This document shows positions 19,301-27,863 of a stretch of DNA of 64,000 nt, in pieces (position 1 is the stretch's first letter; every line of letters begins with the position of its first letter). Source of the stretch: Moraxella cuniculi DSM 21768 (GTDB lineage: Bacteria; Pseudomonadota; Gammaproteobacteria; Pseudomonadales; Moraxellaceae); assembly GCF_900156515.1 (NCBI RefSeq), contig NZ_FTNU01000009.1, positions 1-64,000 of the forward strand, read 5' to 3'. The notes under the pieces are model-generated. The model saw only the letters and a program-made list of their open reading frames with translations, did no database searches and was not told where the DNA came from. Both the position numbers and the translations under genes were made by a program.

Positions 19301-19658
19301 CGAAACAGGGGCAGGAGTCTATAATCTTGTTGTGGATAAGCAAACCTACACAAGCCTACGCCCAACACTTGGCATCAAAGCCGCTACCGCTATCAGCCCT
19401 CGTTTACAGTTGGCTGGCAATCTGGCGGTAAGCTATGAAAGTGGTGATAAACAAAACATCATCAATGCAGGCTTTGAGGGAACATCGCTTCGCTTTGCCA
19501 CCACCGATACCGACATTGGTCGCACCATCGGCACAGCAGGCGTGGGATTAAACTACGCCATCAGCCCTGCTACAACCTTGAGCCTGAATTATCAAGGTCA
19601 ATGGCGTGATAACTATGAAAGCCACGGCGGTGCAATTGGTATTAAATCAGTATTTTAA
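16368..19658 (+). CDS. Classical (type Va) autotransporter with Thr-Pro repeat
   Basis: A 1096-residue surface protein. It opens with an extended signal peptide (MNRAYRVIFNHATGVWQCV..., cleaved near AMAAD about residue 50), typical of large autotransporters. The passenger is Asn/Gly/Thr-rich with repeated GTLTLN-like units, as expected of a beta-helix. A passenger-associated repeat (GFMKTGKGTLTISE) lies near residue 543. Residues 683-714 are 16 Thr-Pro pairs, probably a stiff spacer. The C-terminal beta-domain, from about 820 (RSLWAKAIG) to the final GIKSVF, forms the outer-membrane barrel. No protease or lipase triad was seen, so adhesin or biofilm protein is the best guess. The start at 16368 has AAGGA upstream and begins the extended signal peptide. 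A poly-C tract lies upstream and a strong terminator downstream. Confidence 0.9.
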   Translation: MNRAYRVIFNHATGVWQCVSELARSKGKTKSFKALSVAIMMTMGSEAMAADIELSDGQVHHYDTSVSLIGDILITNAGTKLTSGNQVIFGSNPNNPANTTDTTIEISNGASTVSTIETIISNNSNTLVTVNNATLDSGKSLIVGFNPNYTAKLIGENGAKINANGIVNIGYADGGTASVELSGDGTTLTVQTDNNNIINIALENNAIGTLSVKDKAKVDAGQIAVGRSTGSTGTLNTDNATINSNSLIVGVEGNGIANLASSTFNLNDAYSLADGTGSIAKVDSKNNSFNIEGIMVVGASNAATLNSTNDTYKITKNLTVGQESGSKGVANFTDSIIRAKDFVLAVRNGSNGEATINGTKARLQIENELHIGSGGTGTLTLNQNSEYNVGHTYVGNGIYIGGGGASGTAGTQGGTGTLTLNDSTLRTNEIMVGNTGSGTLRLNSLDPNTYLTGLYTNQISRNANSKLSEIYINGAEIGITADQPNLFANFTKDNKIELGSKGVIFQTDNYQAKTGTDVIINPNAVITGNVGTIDLNNLDKTSGFMKTGKGTLTISEDSKQFTGDLAVAEGTLKIDGNYVMNGENLVIGLIDSNEDGSFDNQSEYGKFVVTGKADISNGNLKVYVDENINQGLVSGTAVNEVVSAGTLVGQFKQISDNHALVDFTADYSEANKVHLTMVKQGSTPTPTPTPTPTPTPTPTPTPTPTPTPTPTPTPNDGTRFVKAVKSKNNFASLPLATSLENALDDYIAANNNTMPKADSYGLIQQLGRDLPSSITDAQLSRVVTSLQPLLTGSVNRTILTASRHAVDAIYDKRLNFTPIAQGSDDRQRSLWAKAIGVNNSATGTDGALGYDQRDFGAVVGADTSLGNGKIGFALSYIDSNTNSDTVNHNVAAKTGEAVIYGNYQAHDNTTAYAHIGVARSDIQGERHIAISNQIAKSDYTADTVMAGLGVSHMMGETNRHIAPFARLDYAQVRADGYRETGAGVYNLVVDKQTYTSLRPTLGIKAATAISPRLQLAGNLAVSYESGDKQNIINAGFEGTSLRFATTDTDIGRTIGTAGVGLNYAISPATTLSLNYQGQWRDNYESHGGAIGIKSVF
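18414..18509 (+). repeat. 16 tandem copies of ACGCCA within the autotransporter gene
   Basis: Sixteen perfect in-frame ACGCCA units (96 bases) encode (Thr-Pro)16 between passenger and barrel. The units are identical at DNA level, so slippage would add or remove Thr-Pro pairs without shifting the frame. The result would be variation in spacer length, not on-off switching. Confidence 0.95.
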
Positions 19659-19676
19659 TCCATCTATTTGCACACC

Positions 19677-19711
19677 AAAACAGCTGTATCAAATACAGCT
19701 GTTTTTTTATT
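19677..19711 (+). terminator. Rho-independent terminator of the autotransporter gene
   Basis: AAAACAGCTGTAT and ATACAGCTGTTTT form a 13-pair stem with a three-base loop, followed by further T residues. It begins 18 bases after the stop codon. Confidence 0.9.
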
Positions 19712-20431
19712 GATAAGCCCTGTTGTTTTGCCACAGCAGCCAAGCCCAAAACATACCACAACGCTCCTATATATACATATCCACAAGATTGCCAAGAAGT
19801 GATACTTGCAATCTCAAATAACCCAAGCTCACCGTGAATTAAGCTTGGGATTAATGGTCGCACCCATGCCATTTAAACCAGTGAAATGATCCAAATAAAA
19901 CACACCTCTTAATTGGCAACTTGACTGTATTGATGGTTCGTATTTTGTTTGGTGGGATTTTTGGCAACTTGTAGGCTTGGTAGTATGGCATAATGTGCCA
20001 TAAAAGTTTAAGCATATCTACAGGGTTAATGCACAATGAAATTTAATAATGTGCATATGGCGTATTTTTGGTGATTACAAATTGCCACTTCTTGTATGTA
20101 TACAATCAGTGGTTAAATTATCCCATATTGGCGTTAATTGACATATTTTTAAAATTTAGAATGTTTATCAAGGCTACAAATCCAACAACACCCCTGATGA
20201 TTTTTATTAAACCCCACCGCAATCACGCCAGCAAATAAAGCGCAACATACCAAGACAACAACCAAACTGTGTCAGTTAGCCCTTGATTCAATCAAACCAA
20301 ACTCACTCGGTAAATTGCACTTATTATGATAAAAAGACAAGATTTTTTTGGCAAAATTTGCTATCATTACAAGCATTTGGTAATTTTTACCATATGTAGC
20401 AATAGATTTTAAAATAAATAATAGGCAGCCA
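19712..20431 (+). other. Gene-free stretch with hairpins before argS
   Basis: About 720 AT-rich bases without a convincing reading frame on either strand. Two hairpins are visible: CCCAAGCT/AGCTTGGG at 19822-19849 and TATGGCA/TGCCATA at 19984-20002. The phrase GGCAACTTG occurs twice about 55 bases apart. TGGTAA/TTACCA at about 20380-20393 makes a small palindrome just before argS. It may be a decayed gene or hold a small RNA. Confidence 0.45.
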
Positions 20432-22156
20432 ATGAATATTCAACAAATTCTTAATGATAAAATCAAGCAAGCCATGATTATCGCAGGTGCTTCAGATGAC
20501 AGTGAGGCTCTGGTGCGTCAATCAGGCAAACCACAATTTGGGGATTATCAAGCCAATGGCATCATGGCAGCCGCCAAAAAAATGGGCAAAAATCCACGCG
20601 AATTTGCCCAAAGTGTGGTAGACAACCTAGCCCTTGATGACCTTGCTGAAAAAGTTGAGATTGCAGGTGCAGGATTTATTAATATTTTCTTAAAAAATGA
20701 CTGGCTATCCAAACAAGCCACCGCTGCTCAGCGTGATGAAAAACTGGGCGTTTTAACCAAGCAAAATCAGCGTGTAGTGGTGGATTATTCTGCACCCAAT
20801 GTCGCCAAAGAAATGCATGTTGGGCATTTGCGTTCCACCATCATTGGCGATAGCATTGTCCGAGTGCTTGAATTTTTGGGCAATAGCGTTATCCGTGCCA
20901 ATCATGTTGGTGACTGGGGAACGCAATTTGGTATGCTGATTGCTTATCTTGAAAAAATGCAAGCCGAAAACGCCAGCGAAATGCAGCTGGCTGACATTGA
21001 GGAATTTTATCGTCAAGCCAAGCTAAATTATGATAGCGATGAAAATTTCGCCGAAAAATCCAGAAATTATGTCGTCAAACTACAAAGTGGCGATGCCTAC
21101 TGCTTGGATATGTGGCAAAAACTGGTCGCCATCACCATGAATCAGTGCCAGCAAACTTACGACAGACTTAATGTTACCCTAACGCCCAATGATGTGATGG
21201 GTGAAAGCCTGTACAATCCACTCTTGCCAGAAGTTGTGCAAACGCTCAAAGACAAAGGGCTTGCTGTTGAAGATGATGGTGCTGTCGTTGTTTTTTTAGA
21301 TGAATTTAAAAATAAAGACGGCGACCCGATGGGTGTCATTGTGCAAAAAAAGGACGGTGGCTATCTGTATACCACCACTGACATTGCCGCTGCCAAATAT
21401 CGCTACGAAACGCTCAAAGCAGATCGCGTGGTGCTATTTACCGATGCGCGACAAGCACAACACATCGCCCAAGCATGGCTGATTACTCGCAAGGCAGGCT
21501 TGGTTCCTGACGAATTTGGTCTTGAGCATTTTACCTTTGGCATGATGCTGGGCAAAGATGGTAAGCCTTTTAAAACTCGCACAGGCGGCACAGTGAAGCT
21601 CTCCGACTTGCTTGACGAAGCCGTCATGCGTGCCACCGCCATCATTGATGCCAAAAATCCCACACTCAACGATGACGAAAAATCCGCCATCATTGATGCC
21701 ATTGCCATCGGTGCGGTGAAATATGCCGATTTGTCAAAAAATCGCAATACCGACTATGTTTTTGACTGGGATAATATGCTCTCTTTTGAGGGCAATACCG
21801 CCCCTTATGTGCAATACGCCTACACTCGCATTCGTTCAATCTTTGCTCGTGCGGACATCCGCCAGCTGCCAGTTGGTGATATTGCCATCGGCACGGACAA
21901 AGAGCGTGCATTAATCGTAAAATTACTGCAATTTGAAGAGGTGTTATTGCAAGTGATAAAAGATGGCTTGCCACATTTATTGTGTCAGTATCTATTTGAA
22001 TTGGCAGGGATTTTTTCAGGATTTTATGAAGCCTGCCCAATTTTATCCGCCGATGATACCACCAAGACCAGCCGTCTATTGCTTGCAGATTTTACCGCCA
22101 AAACCCTAAAACAGGGCTTGGATCTGCTGGGCATTAAAACAGTTGAAAAAATGTAA
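20432..22156 (+). CDS. argS: Arginyl-tRNA synthetase
   Basis: A class I aminoacyl-tRNA synthetase charging tRNA-Arg; 574 residues, the family length. The N-terminal Add1 domain is followed by the HIGH-type motif in [20 protein letters not shown] near residue 129. The KMSKS region is replaced by [13 protein letters not shown], as usual in ArgRS. The C-terminal DALR anticodon-binding domain ([13 protein letters not shown] onward) is present. dgkA follows after 14 bases. Confidence 0.97.
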   Translation: MNIQQILNDKIKQAMIIAGASDDSEALVRQSGKPQFGDYQANGIMAAAKKMGKNPREFAQSVVDNLALDDLAEKVEIAGAGFINIFLKNDWLSKQATAAQRDEKLGVLTKQNQRVVVDYSAPNVAKEMHVGHLRSTIIGDSIVRVLEFLGNSVIRANHVGDWGTQFGMLIAYLEKMQAENASEMQLADIEEFYRQAKLNYDSDENFAEKSRNYVVKLQSGDAYCLDMWQKLVAITMNQCQQTYDRLNVTLTPNDVMGESLYNPLLPEVVQTLKDKGLAVEDDGAVVVFLDEFKNKDGDPMGVIVQKKDGGYLYTTTDIAAAKYRYETLKADRVVLFTDARQAQHIAQAWLITRKAGLVPDEFGLEHFTFGMMLGKDGKPFKTRTGGTVKLSDLLDEAVMRATAIIDAKNPTLNDDEKSAIIDAIAIGAVKYADLSKNRNTDYVFDWDNMLSFEGNTAPYVQYAYTRIRSIFARADIRQLPVGDIAIGTDKERALIVKLLQFEEVLLQVIKDGLPHLLCQYLFELAGIFSGFYEACPILSADDTTKTSRLLLADFTAKTLKQGLDLLGIKTVEKM

Positions 22157-22170
22157 TCATAGGTAGAATC

Positions 22171-22548
22171 ATGCACTCACCCCAAAAAGGCAAAACTGGC
22201 ATTCAGCGTATCATTAATGCTGCAAATTATTCTTTGGCGGGACTCACCGCCGCCTATCACAATGAAGCAGCATTTCGCCAAATTCTTTGGCTAAATATTG
22301 TACTGATACCGCTTAGTTGGATACTGCCCGTTACTGGCGGCGAGCGTGCTTTGATGATTTTTGTTTGCTTGTTTTGCCTGATTGTTGAGTTATTTAACTC
22401 TGCCATTGAAGCGGTGGTTGATCGCATTTCTACCGAACATCACCCACTGTCAGGGCGTGCCAAAGACATGGGCAGTGCTGCACAGATGATTGCACTGACT
22501 GCCCTTGTGTTGGTTTGGGTGGTGATTTTGTTTGATAAGTTTGTTTAA
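22171..22548 (+). CDS. dgkA: Diacylglycerol kinase
   Basis: A 125-residue inner-membrane enzyme with three membrane helices that phosphorylates diacylglycerol to phosphatidate, recycling the by-product of membrane-derived oligosaccharide synthesis. AAYHNEAAFRQI and ELFNSAIEAVVDRIS, followed by KDMGSAAQM, are the conserved active-site segments. It follows argS by 14 bases with AGG before the ATG and is likely co-transcribed. Confidence 0.95.
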   Translation: MHSPQKGKTGIQRIINAANYSLAGLTAAYHNEAAFRQILWLNIVLIPLSWILPVTGGERALMIFVCLFCLIVELFNSAIEAVVDRISTEHHPLSGRAKDMGSAAQMIALTALVLVWVVILFDKFV

Positions 22549-23121
22549 TTTAGTATGATTTTAAAATAGCTAAATTAGATTCCGCACCTACAACACCAAT
22601 AATTGCAACTTTTGATTGCTAAACATATCGTAAGGATTTAGAAGTTTTGAAGTGTATTTGACTAGATACCCAAAGAAATGTTTGTATCTTAAAGATATAT
22701 TTAAGTTGGAAAATTTTCACAGCAAATATAAAACAAACCATTTGTCCATAATTTTAAAAAGTTTTTAATCAAAGTCTTTTATTGGTATGGTTTTATAAGC
22801 CAAAAGATTCTTTATAAACCCAAACTCCAAATCACAGCCATTAACCCTGAACAAGCTACATTTTTCATGAAAAACGATAATAATACTGACAGTATTGAAA
22901 AGACCTCCCACCATAGAGATGGTGAAGCTAAGTGGTGTGGCATGACCGCTGATAACGAATAGCTTGACCGAAACCAGCTCGGTAATTATGGATTAATGCA
23001 AAGGTGCCAAATCAAGACATCTTATTTTTAGCAAGAACTTTTCTTAAAAAATTCAATCAACATTGGCGAATATTTATGGCGTACAAACATTGTCTGGGTA
23101 CAGATTTATAATATTACACGC
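22549..23121 (+). other. Gene-free stretch between dgkA and pncA
   Basis: About 570 AT-rich bases. The only plausible frame is a 31-codon ORF from the ATG at 22868 (beginning MKNDNNTDSIEK) without a clear ribosome-binding site. After its stop the same frame reads on as DRNQLGNYG, so it may be a remnant. No promoter pair, tRNA or repeat was recognised. Confidence 0.35.
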
Positions 23122-23736
23122 TCAAATAATCTTAACCCCCAAATGCTGCATTTGCCGCATTGCCACTTGAAGCGAACCATCTTTATCAATGGCAGCAGTT
23201 GCCTCTTGAACAACCGTGCAATCAAAGCCCAATTTTACCGCATCCATCGCTGTCCAAGCGACACAATAATCAGTTGCAATACCCACCAAATATAGCGTAT
23301 CAATACCCCGCTGCTGCAAATACCCTGCCAGACCTGTATATGTGCCATCTGCCTCAACAAAGGCAGAATAACTATCCACCGCCTGCTGATAACCTTTGCG
23401 AATAATCAGCTCGGCATGTGTGATATCCAAATCCTGATGAAAATCAGCATCCGCCGTACCCTGCACACAGTGTCTTGGCCATAATATCTGTTCACCATAA
23501 GGCAGGCGAATGCTCTCAAATGGCTGCTTATCCACATGATTATCAAAAAATGAAATATGATTGGCAGGGTGATAATCTTGCGTCAAAATCACATGGTGAA
23601 ACTGCCGTGCCAGCTGATTAATCAGCGGAATAATCTTGTCAGCACCAAGCACCGCCAAATTACCAGTGATAAAACCATTTTGTACATCAACAACAATCAA
23701 TGCCGTGCGATTTTGTTCGATTGATAAATTTTGCAC
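23122..23736 (-). CDS. pncA: Nicotinamidase/pyrazinamidase
   Basis: A 204-residue cysteine hydrolase converting nicotinamide to nicotinate in NAD salvage. The catalytic triad is Asp17 (IVVDVQNGF), Lys114 (IIRKGYQ) and Cys158 (GIATDYCVAWTA). The metal site uses Asp54, His56 and probably His89. The frame begins with GTG at 23736, with AAAGGTGA six bases before it, so GTG is the likely start. It follows fpr on the same strand after a short gap. Confidence 0.93.
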   Translation of the reverse strand: MQNLSIEQNRTALIVVDVQNGFITGNLAVLGADKIIPLINQLARQFHHVILTQDYHPANHISFFDNHVDKQPFESIRLPYGEQILWPRHCVQGTADADFHQDLDITHAELIIRKGYQQAVDSYSAFVEADGTYTGLAGYLQQRGIDTLYLVGIATDYCVAWTAMDAVKLGFDCTVVQEATAAIDKDGSLQVAMRQMQHLGVKII

Positions 23737-23844
23737 AATTTCACCTTTATTAATAATAAATTGTATATTTATTTATAATACATATTCATCAAGGCAATCT
23801 GTCGCATAATGATGGCAATTGATGATATTTTATTAATAAAATAT

Positions 23845-24651
23845 TTACCAATAGTTCTCTACAGCGATATTGCCCACCCCCCTGCGATTCATCACCAAGC
23901 CTTGTGCTTGCAAGGCTTTCTTAGTATCCTCAACCATCTGCGGATTGCCACACAGCATCACATGAGAGCTGGAATCAAGTGGCACACCAGCAGCTCTGCT
24001 AAGCTCGCCTGTCGCAATCAAGGCTGGAATGCGTTGATTAAGACAGTTTGGCAGCAACTCTCTGGTAACAATTGGCAGATAGTGGAAATTTGCAGGATTG
24101 TCGGTCAAACTGGCAAAATTATCAGGCAGGCTATGTATCTTATCCTGATATGCCAATTCGGCAGTAGTTCTGGCACTATAGACCAAGACAATATCTTGAT
24201 ACTGCTGCCAAGCGTACAAATCCTGCAACATGGATAAAAATGGTGCAAGACCTGTGCCTGTTGCCAATAACCACAAAGTTTTTGGGCTGGGCTGCTGATA
24301 GCGAGACAGGGTCAAAAAACCAAATGGCGTGCTGTTAAGGTACAGCGTATCGCCTGCTTGTAGGTGCTGCAATTGTGAAGTAAACGCCCCTGTTGGCACC
24401 ACCACCGAAAAAAATTCCAGCACCTCCTCATAAGGTGAGGATAGGAGTGAATACGCACGAAAAATCGGTGGCATCTGTGTCAGCTGCTTATCTTGATTGG
24501 CTTGTAGCTGCGATACCTTTAGCCCCAAGCGGACAAATTGCCCAGCCTCAAAACGAAACCCCGTTGGCCGTGTGGTGGTAAAACTAAATAAGTTATCAGA
24601 CCACAGGGTTTTTGATAGTACCGTTATGGCAACTGCATTATCATCACTCAT
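23845..24651 (-). CDS. fpr: Ferredoxin/flavodoxin-NADP+ reductase
   Basis: A 268-residue FAD enzyme moving electrons between NADPH and ferredoxin or flavodoxin. FEAGQFVRLGL and RAYSLLSSPYEE form the FAD site, LLATGTGLAPFLSML the NADP site, and the C terminus VENYW is typical of bacterial Fpr. The start at 24651 is chosen because AAGAG lies just before it; upstream in-frame codons extend the frame to 24759 without family similarity. It follows the nuo terminator and so is probably expressed on its own. Confidence 0.93.
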   Translation of the reverse strand: MSDDNAVAITVLSKTLWSDNLFSFTTTRPTGFRFEAGQFVRLGLKVSQLQANQDKQLTQMPPIFRAYSLLSSPYEEVLEFFSVVVPTGAFTSQLQHLQAGDTLYLNSTPFGFLTLSRYQQPSPKTLWLLATGTGLAPFLSMLQDLYAWQQYQDIVLVYSARTTAELAYQDKIHSLPDNFASLTDNPANFHYLPIVTRELLPNCLNQRIPALIATGELSRAAGVPLDSSSHVMLCGNPQMVEDTKKALQAQGLVMNRRGVGNIAVENYW

Positions 24652-24744
24652 GAGAACTCTTTTTATTATTAAGACATGAAACCAAGCACTCAACAATCGC
24701 TTATTTTTGGATTTATCGAGTAAATTACTAACTATACCAAAGCC

Positions 24745-24776
24745 TGCAAAACAAAACAAGCACCAAAAGGTGCCTG
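24745..24776 (-). terminator. Terminator of the nuoE-nuoN operon
   Basis: On the minus strand CAGGCACC and GGTGCTTG pair around a TTTT loop and are followed by TTTTGTTTTG. It starts five bases after the nuoN stop and separates complex I genes from fpr. Confidence 0.8.
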
Positions 24777-24780
24777 CTTA

Positions 24781-26256
24781 TTAGCCAATGGTTGCCAGCA
24801 TCGCAAGCTGCATCAGCCCCTCTGGCAATACACCAAAGATAATGACCAATGCAGTTACAATCATTACCATCACGCCACCTGCTTTAATACCCCAGTGATC
24901 ATGTGCATCAAATTCAAGGGCAAGTTTTGGTTTTTTGTACAAATTCACCAAAACCTTCAGATAATAATACAAGCCAATGGCACTGCCGATAATAATCATC
25001 GCTGCCGCCCAAAAACGCACACCCTCTACCGCAGCAAAGAAAATGGTAAACTTGGTAATAAAACCTGCCGTCAGCGGAATGCCAGCCAACGATAGCAGCA
25101 TCACCGTCAGCACTGCTGTTAAAATCGGACGACGCCAAAATAACCCCTGATAAAAACGCACATCGTCCGCCTCACCGCTAAGAGAGGTATGACCTCGCTC
25201 ACGATATGGGCTGGACATCAAAGCAATCACGCCAAACGCCCCGATTGAGGTCAGGGCATAAATCGCCATATACATACTTACCAAGCCTGCACCAGAAGCT
25301 CCAACTGACAATAAGCCAATCAATGCATAGCCAATGTGTGCAATGGATGAATATGCCAACATTCGCTTTAGGTTGTTTTGATTGATTGCCAGCAAGTTAC
25401 CAACTACGATTGACAAAACGATAATCACACTTAACATGGTATCAAAAACTGTCAAAACAGGCACCATGCTGCCGATAAAAAACCGCAGTGCCAATGCCAT
25501 CATCGCCACTTTGCTGACACTTGCCAAAAACGCCGCCACAGGTGCTGGTGCCCCTTCGTAGACATCTGACACCCAGCCATGAAACGGTGCTGCCGATAAC
25601 TTAAAGGCAATGGCAATCAGCATCATCACCACGCCTGTTATCGCCAATACGGACAACTGTCCTGATAACAAGGCTTTTGCCAAATCGGCAAATGCCAAAG
25701 TACCCGTATCAGCAAAAATAAACGCCATACCCATCAGCAAAGTTGCTGATGCCGCTGCCGACATTACCAAATATTTCAGCCCTGCCTCCAGTGATCTGGC
25801 TCGCAAAAAAGTATATGCCAACATACCATACATTGGTATTGATAGCAGTTCAAGACTCATAAAGAACGCCGCCAAATGCTCCGCTGATACCATCAACATC
25901 GCACCCATGGTTGAGATAAGCATCAATAAATACAGCTCATCTTTATTGTCCTTGAGCGTCTCAAAAAATCCATAAGCCAGCGTACAACATGCCAATGCCG
26001 AGATTAAAATCACAGCCATGTTAAATTTGGCAAAACCATCAAACACAAACAGACCGAATGCCTCGCCTGACTCAATTAAGCCCATCGCCTGTGCCAATAA
26101 GGCAAGCAAGGCGATATTTAATCCTGCCACACTCAAACTGGCTGACCAAAAATGCGAACGCTTCATGGCGATGGCAATCATCACCACCAATGCTGTCAGT
26201 GCCACGACCAGTATCGGCAATAACGACCAAAGTGATGTCATAATCATAGGGTTCAT
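24781..26256 (-). CDS. nuoN: NADH:quinone oxidoreductase subunit N
   Basis: A 491-residue inner-membrane antiporter-like subunit of complex I with about 14 helices, one of three (L, M, N) that translocate protons. KLSAAPFHGWVSDVYEGAP holds the conserved Lys and His/Trp of the family, and MLAYSSIAHIGY the second half-channel segment. The start at 26256 is preferred because GGGAGAG lies five bases upstream, inside the end of nuoM; the frame itself is open beyond it. Last gene of the nuoE-N block, with one base between nuoM stop and this ATG. Confidence 0.95.
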   Translation of the reverse strand: MNPMIMTSLWSLLPILVVALTALVVMIAIAMKRSHFWSASLSVAGLNIALLALLAQAMGLIESGEAFGLFVFDGFAKFNMAVILISALACCTLAYGFFETLKDNKDELYLLMLISTMGAMLMVSAEHLAAFFMSLELLSIPMYGMLAYTFLRARSLEAGLKYLVMSAAASATLLMGMAFIFADTGTLAFADLAKALLSGQLSVLAITGVVMMLIAIAFKLSAAPFHGWVSDVYEGAPAPVAAFLASVSKVAMMALALRFFIGSMVPVLTVFDTMLSVIIVLSIVVGNLLAINQNNLKRMLAYSSIAHIGYALIGLLSVGASGAGLVSMYMAIYALTSIGAFGVIALMSSPYRERGHTSLSGEADDVRFYQGLFWRRPILTAVLTVMLLSLAGIPLTAGFITKFTIFFAAVEGVRFWAAAMIIIGSAIGLYYYLKVLVNLYKKPKLALEFDAHDHWGIKAGGVMVMIVTALVIIFGVLPEGLMQLAMLATIG

Positions 26257-26257
26257 A

Positions 26258-27862
26258 TCACTCTCCCTGTGTTGTTTGCTGGATTTGGGTGGTTTGTGCG
26301 GTGGTGCCATCTTGTTGATAGGCTTTGGCAATCCACTGCATCGCTGCCTCTGACTTGTTTAGCACAGGCTGTGGATACAATCCCAACCACACCAATCCTA
26401 TCGCCAAAGATAAGAGCAATGCCAATTCACGCTTGCCCAAATCTTTGAGCTTGCCACGATTTTTTTCAACCAATGACAAGGTGGTATTGTTGCCAAACAG
26501 TGCTTGATATACCATGATTAATGCATATAATCCAGCCAGCACAAGGCTTGCCGTTGCCAGAATTACCGCAATTGGATAATTGGCAAATGCACCCAACAAA
26601 ATCAAAAACTCACCGATAAAGTTGCCAGTGCCGGGAATGCCCAGCAATGCTGCACTAAAGAACATCAGTAGCGGTGCAATATAGCGAAATTGTCCCCACA
26701 TACCGCCCATCAGCGTCATATCACGAGTGTGCAATCGCTCATATAACTGCCCTGCCATGATAAATAATGCTGCACTTGATAGGCCATGTGCTACCATTTG
26801 CACCATCAGACCTTGTAGTGAGATGATACCGCCATCATAAATCGCCAATACCACAAAACCCATGTGCGAGACGCTGGTATAAGCAAGCAAACGCTTAATA
26901 TCAGTCTGGGCAAATGCCAAAAATGCTCCATAAAAAACACCAAACAAGCCCAAAGCGATGGCAATCGGTGCAAAGGCCTCAGAGGCATTAGGGAATAATG
27001 GCAACACAAAACGCAACAAGCCAAAGGCTGCGGTCTTAATCAAAATACCTGCCAAATCCACCGAACCTGCAGTCGGTGCTTGAGCATGGGCATCAGGCAA
27101 CCAGCCATGCAGCGGAAATACGGGCAATTTCACCGCAAATCCAATAAAAAAGCACAGCATGATGATATATTCCCAAGCACCCAGATTGCGTCCGAGCAGT
27201 TGGTTATAATCAAAGGTTAGTACCCCAGTTTGGCTAAAATTAATAACAACCAGCAACAAAATGCCAATCAGCATCACCAATCCTGAGGCTTGGGTATAAA
27301 TAAAAAACTTGGTTGCAGCATATTCTTTGGTTTTGCCCGCTGTGGCATTATGCCCCCACAGAGCAATCAGAAAATAAATCGGCAGCAGCATCATTTCCCA
27401 AAAGAAGAAAAACAAGAACAAATCAACTGCCAAAAATACCCCAATGACACCGCCCAATGACCACAGTAAGTTCAAATGGAAAAATCCAACACGACGCTGA
27501 ATCTCACCCCACGAACAACCCACTGCCATAATGCCCAAAAATGCCGTCAAAGCAATCATCAATAGCGACAAACCATCCATCGCCAAATAAAACTGAATGC
27601 CAAAACTTGGAATCCAAGGCAAGACGAACTGTGCCGCCCATGGCAAATTTTCGCCAGTTGCCACAGCATTGCTGGCAAGCAAAGTACCAAAATCACCCTG
27701 CTGCCACAGCAGTATCGTCAAAGCAAAAGTAGCCATCATGCCAAGCAAGGCAATCCAGCGTGGCAAACGGTCGCTGATTTTTTCTACCAGCCAGCAAAGC
27801 AACCCTGCAACAAACGGAATTGCAATCAATGTTGGCAGCACCCAATTTTGTTCCATAATCAT
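26258..27862 (-). CDS. nuoM: NADH:quinone oxidoreductase subunit M
   Basis: A 534-residue membrane proton-pumping subunit with about 14 helices. FFFWEMMLLPIYFLI carries the key Glu of helix 5, KLPVFPLHGWLPDAHAQAPTAGSV the discontinuous-helix Lys and His, and RLLAYTSVSHMGFV the later channel segment. An ATG two codons in (27856) is an alternative start. One base separates the nuoL stop and this start. The C terminus is Gln/Thr-rich (TTAQTTQIQQTT). Confidence 0.96.
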   Translation of the reverse strand: MIMEQNWVLPTLIAIPFVAGLLCWLVEKISDRLPRWIALLGMMATFALTILLWQQGDFGTLLASNAVATGENLPWAAQFVLPWIPSFGIQFYLAMDGLSLLMIALTAFLGIMAVGCSWGEIQRRVGFFHLNLLWSLGGVIGVFLAVDLFLFFFFWEMMLLPIYFLIALWGHNATAGKTKEYAATKFFIYTQASGLVMLIGILLLVVINFSQTGVLTFDYNQLLGRNLGAWEYIIMLCFFIGFAVKLPVFPLHGWLPDAHAQAPTAGSVDLAGILIKTAAFGLLRFVLPLFPNASEAFAPIAIALGLFGVFYGAFLAFAQTDIKRLLAYTSVSHMGFVVLAIYDGGIISLQGLMVQMVAHGLSSAALFIMAGQLYERLHTRDMTLMGGMWGQFRYIAPLLMFFSAALLGIPGTGNFIGEFLILLGAFANYPIAVILATASLVLAGLYALIMVYQALFGNNTTLSLVEKNRGKLKDLGKRELALLLSLAIGLVWLGLYPQPVLNKSEAAMQWIAKAYQQDGTTAQTTQIQQTTQGE

Positions 27863-27863
27863 T

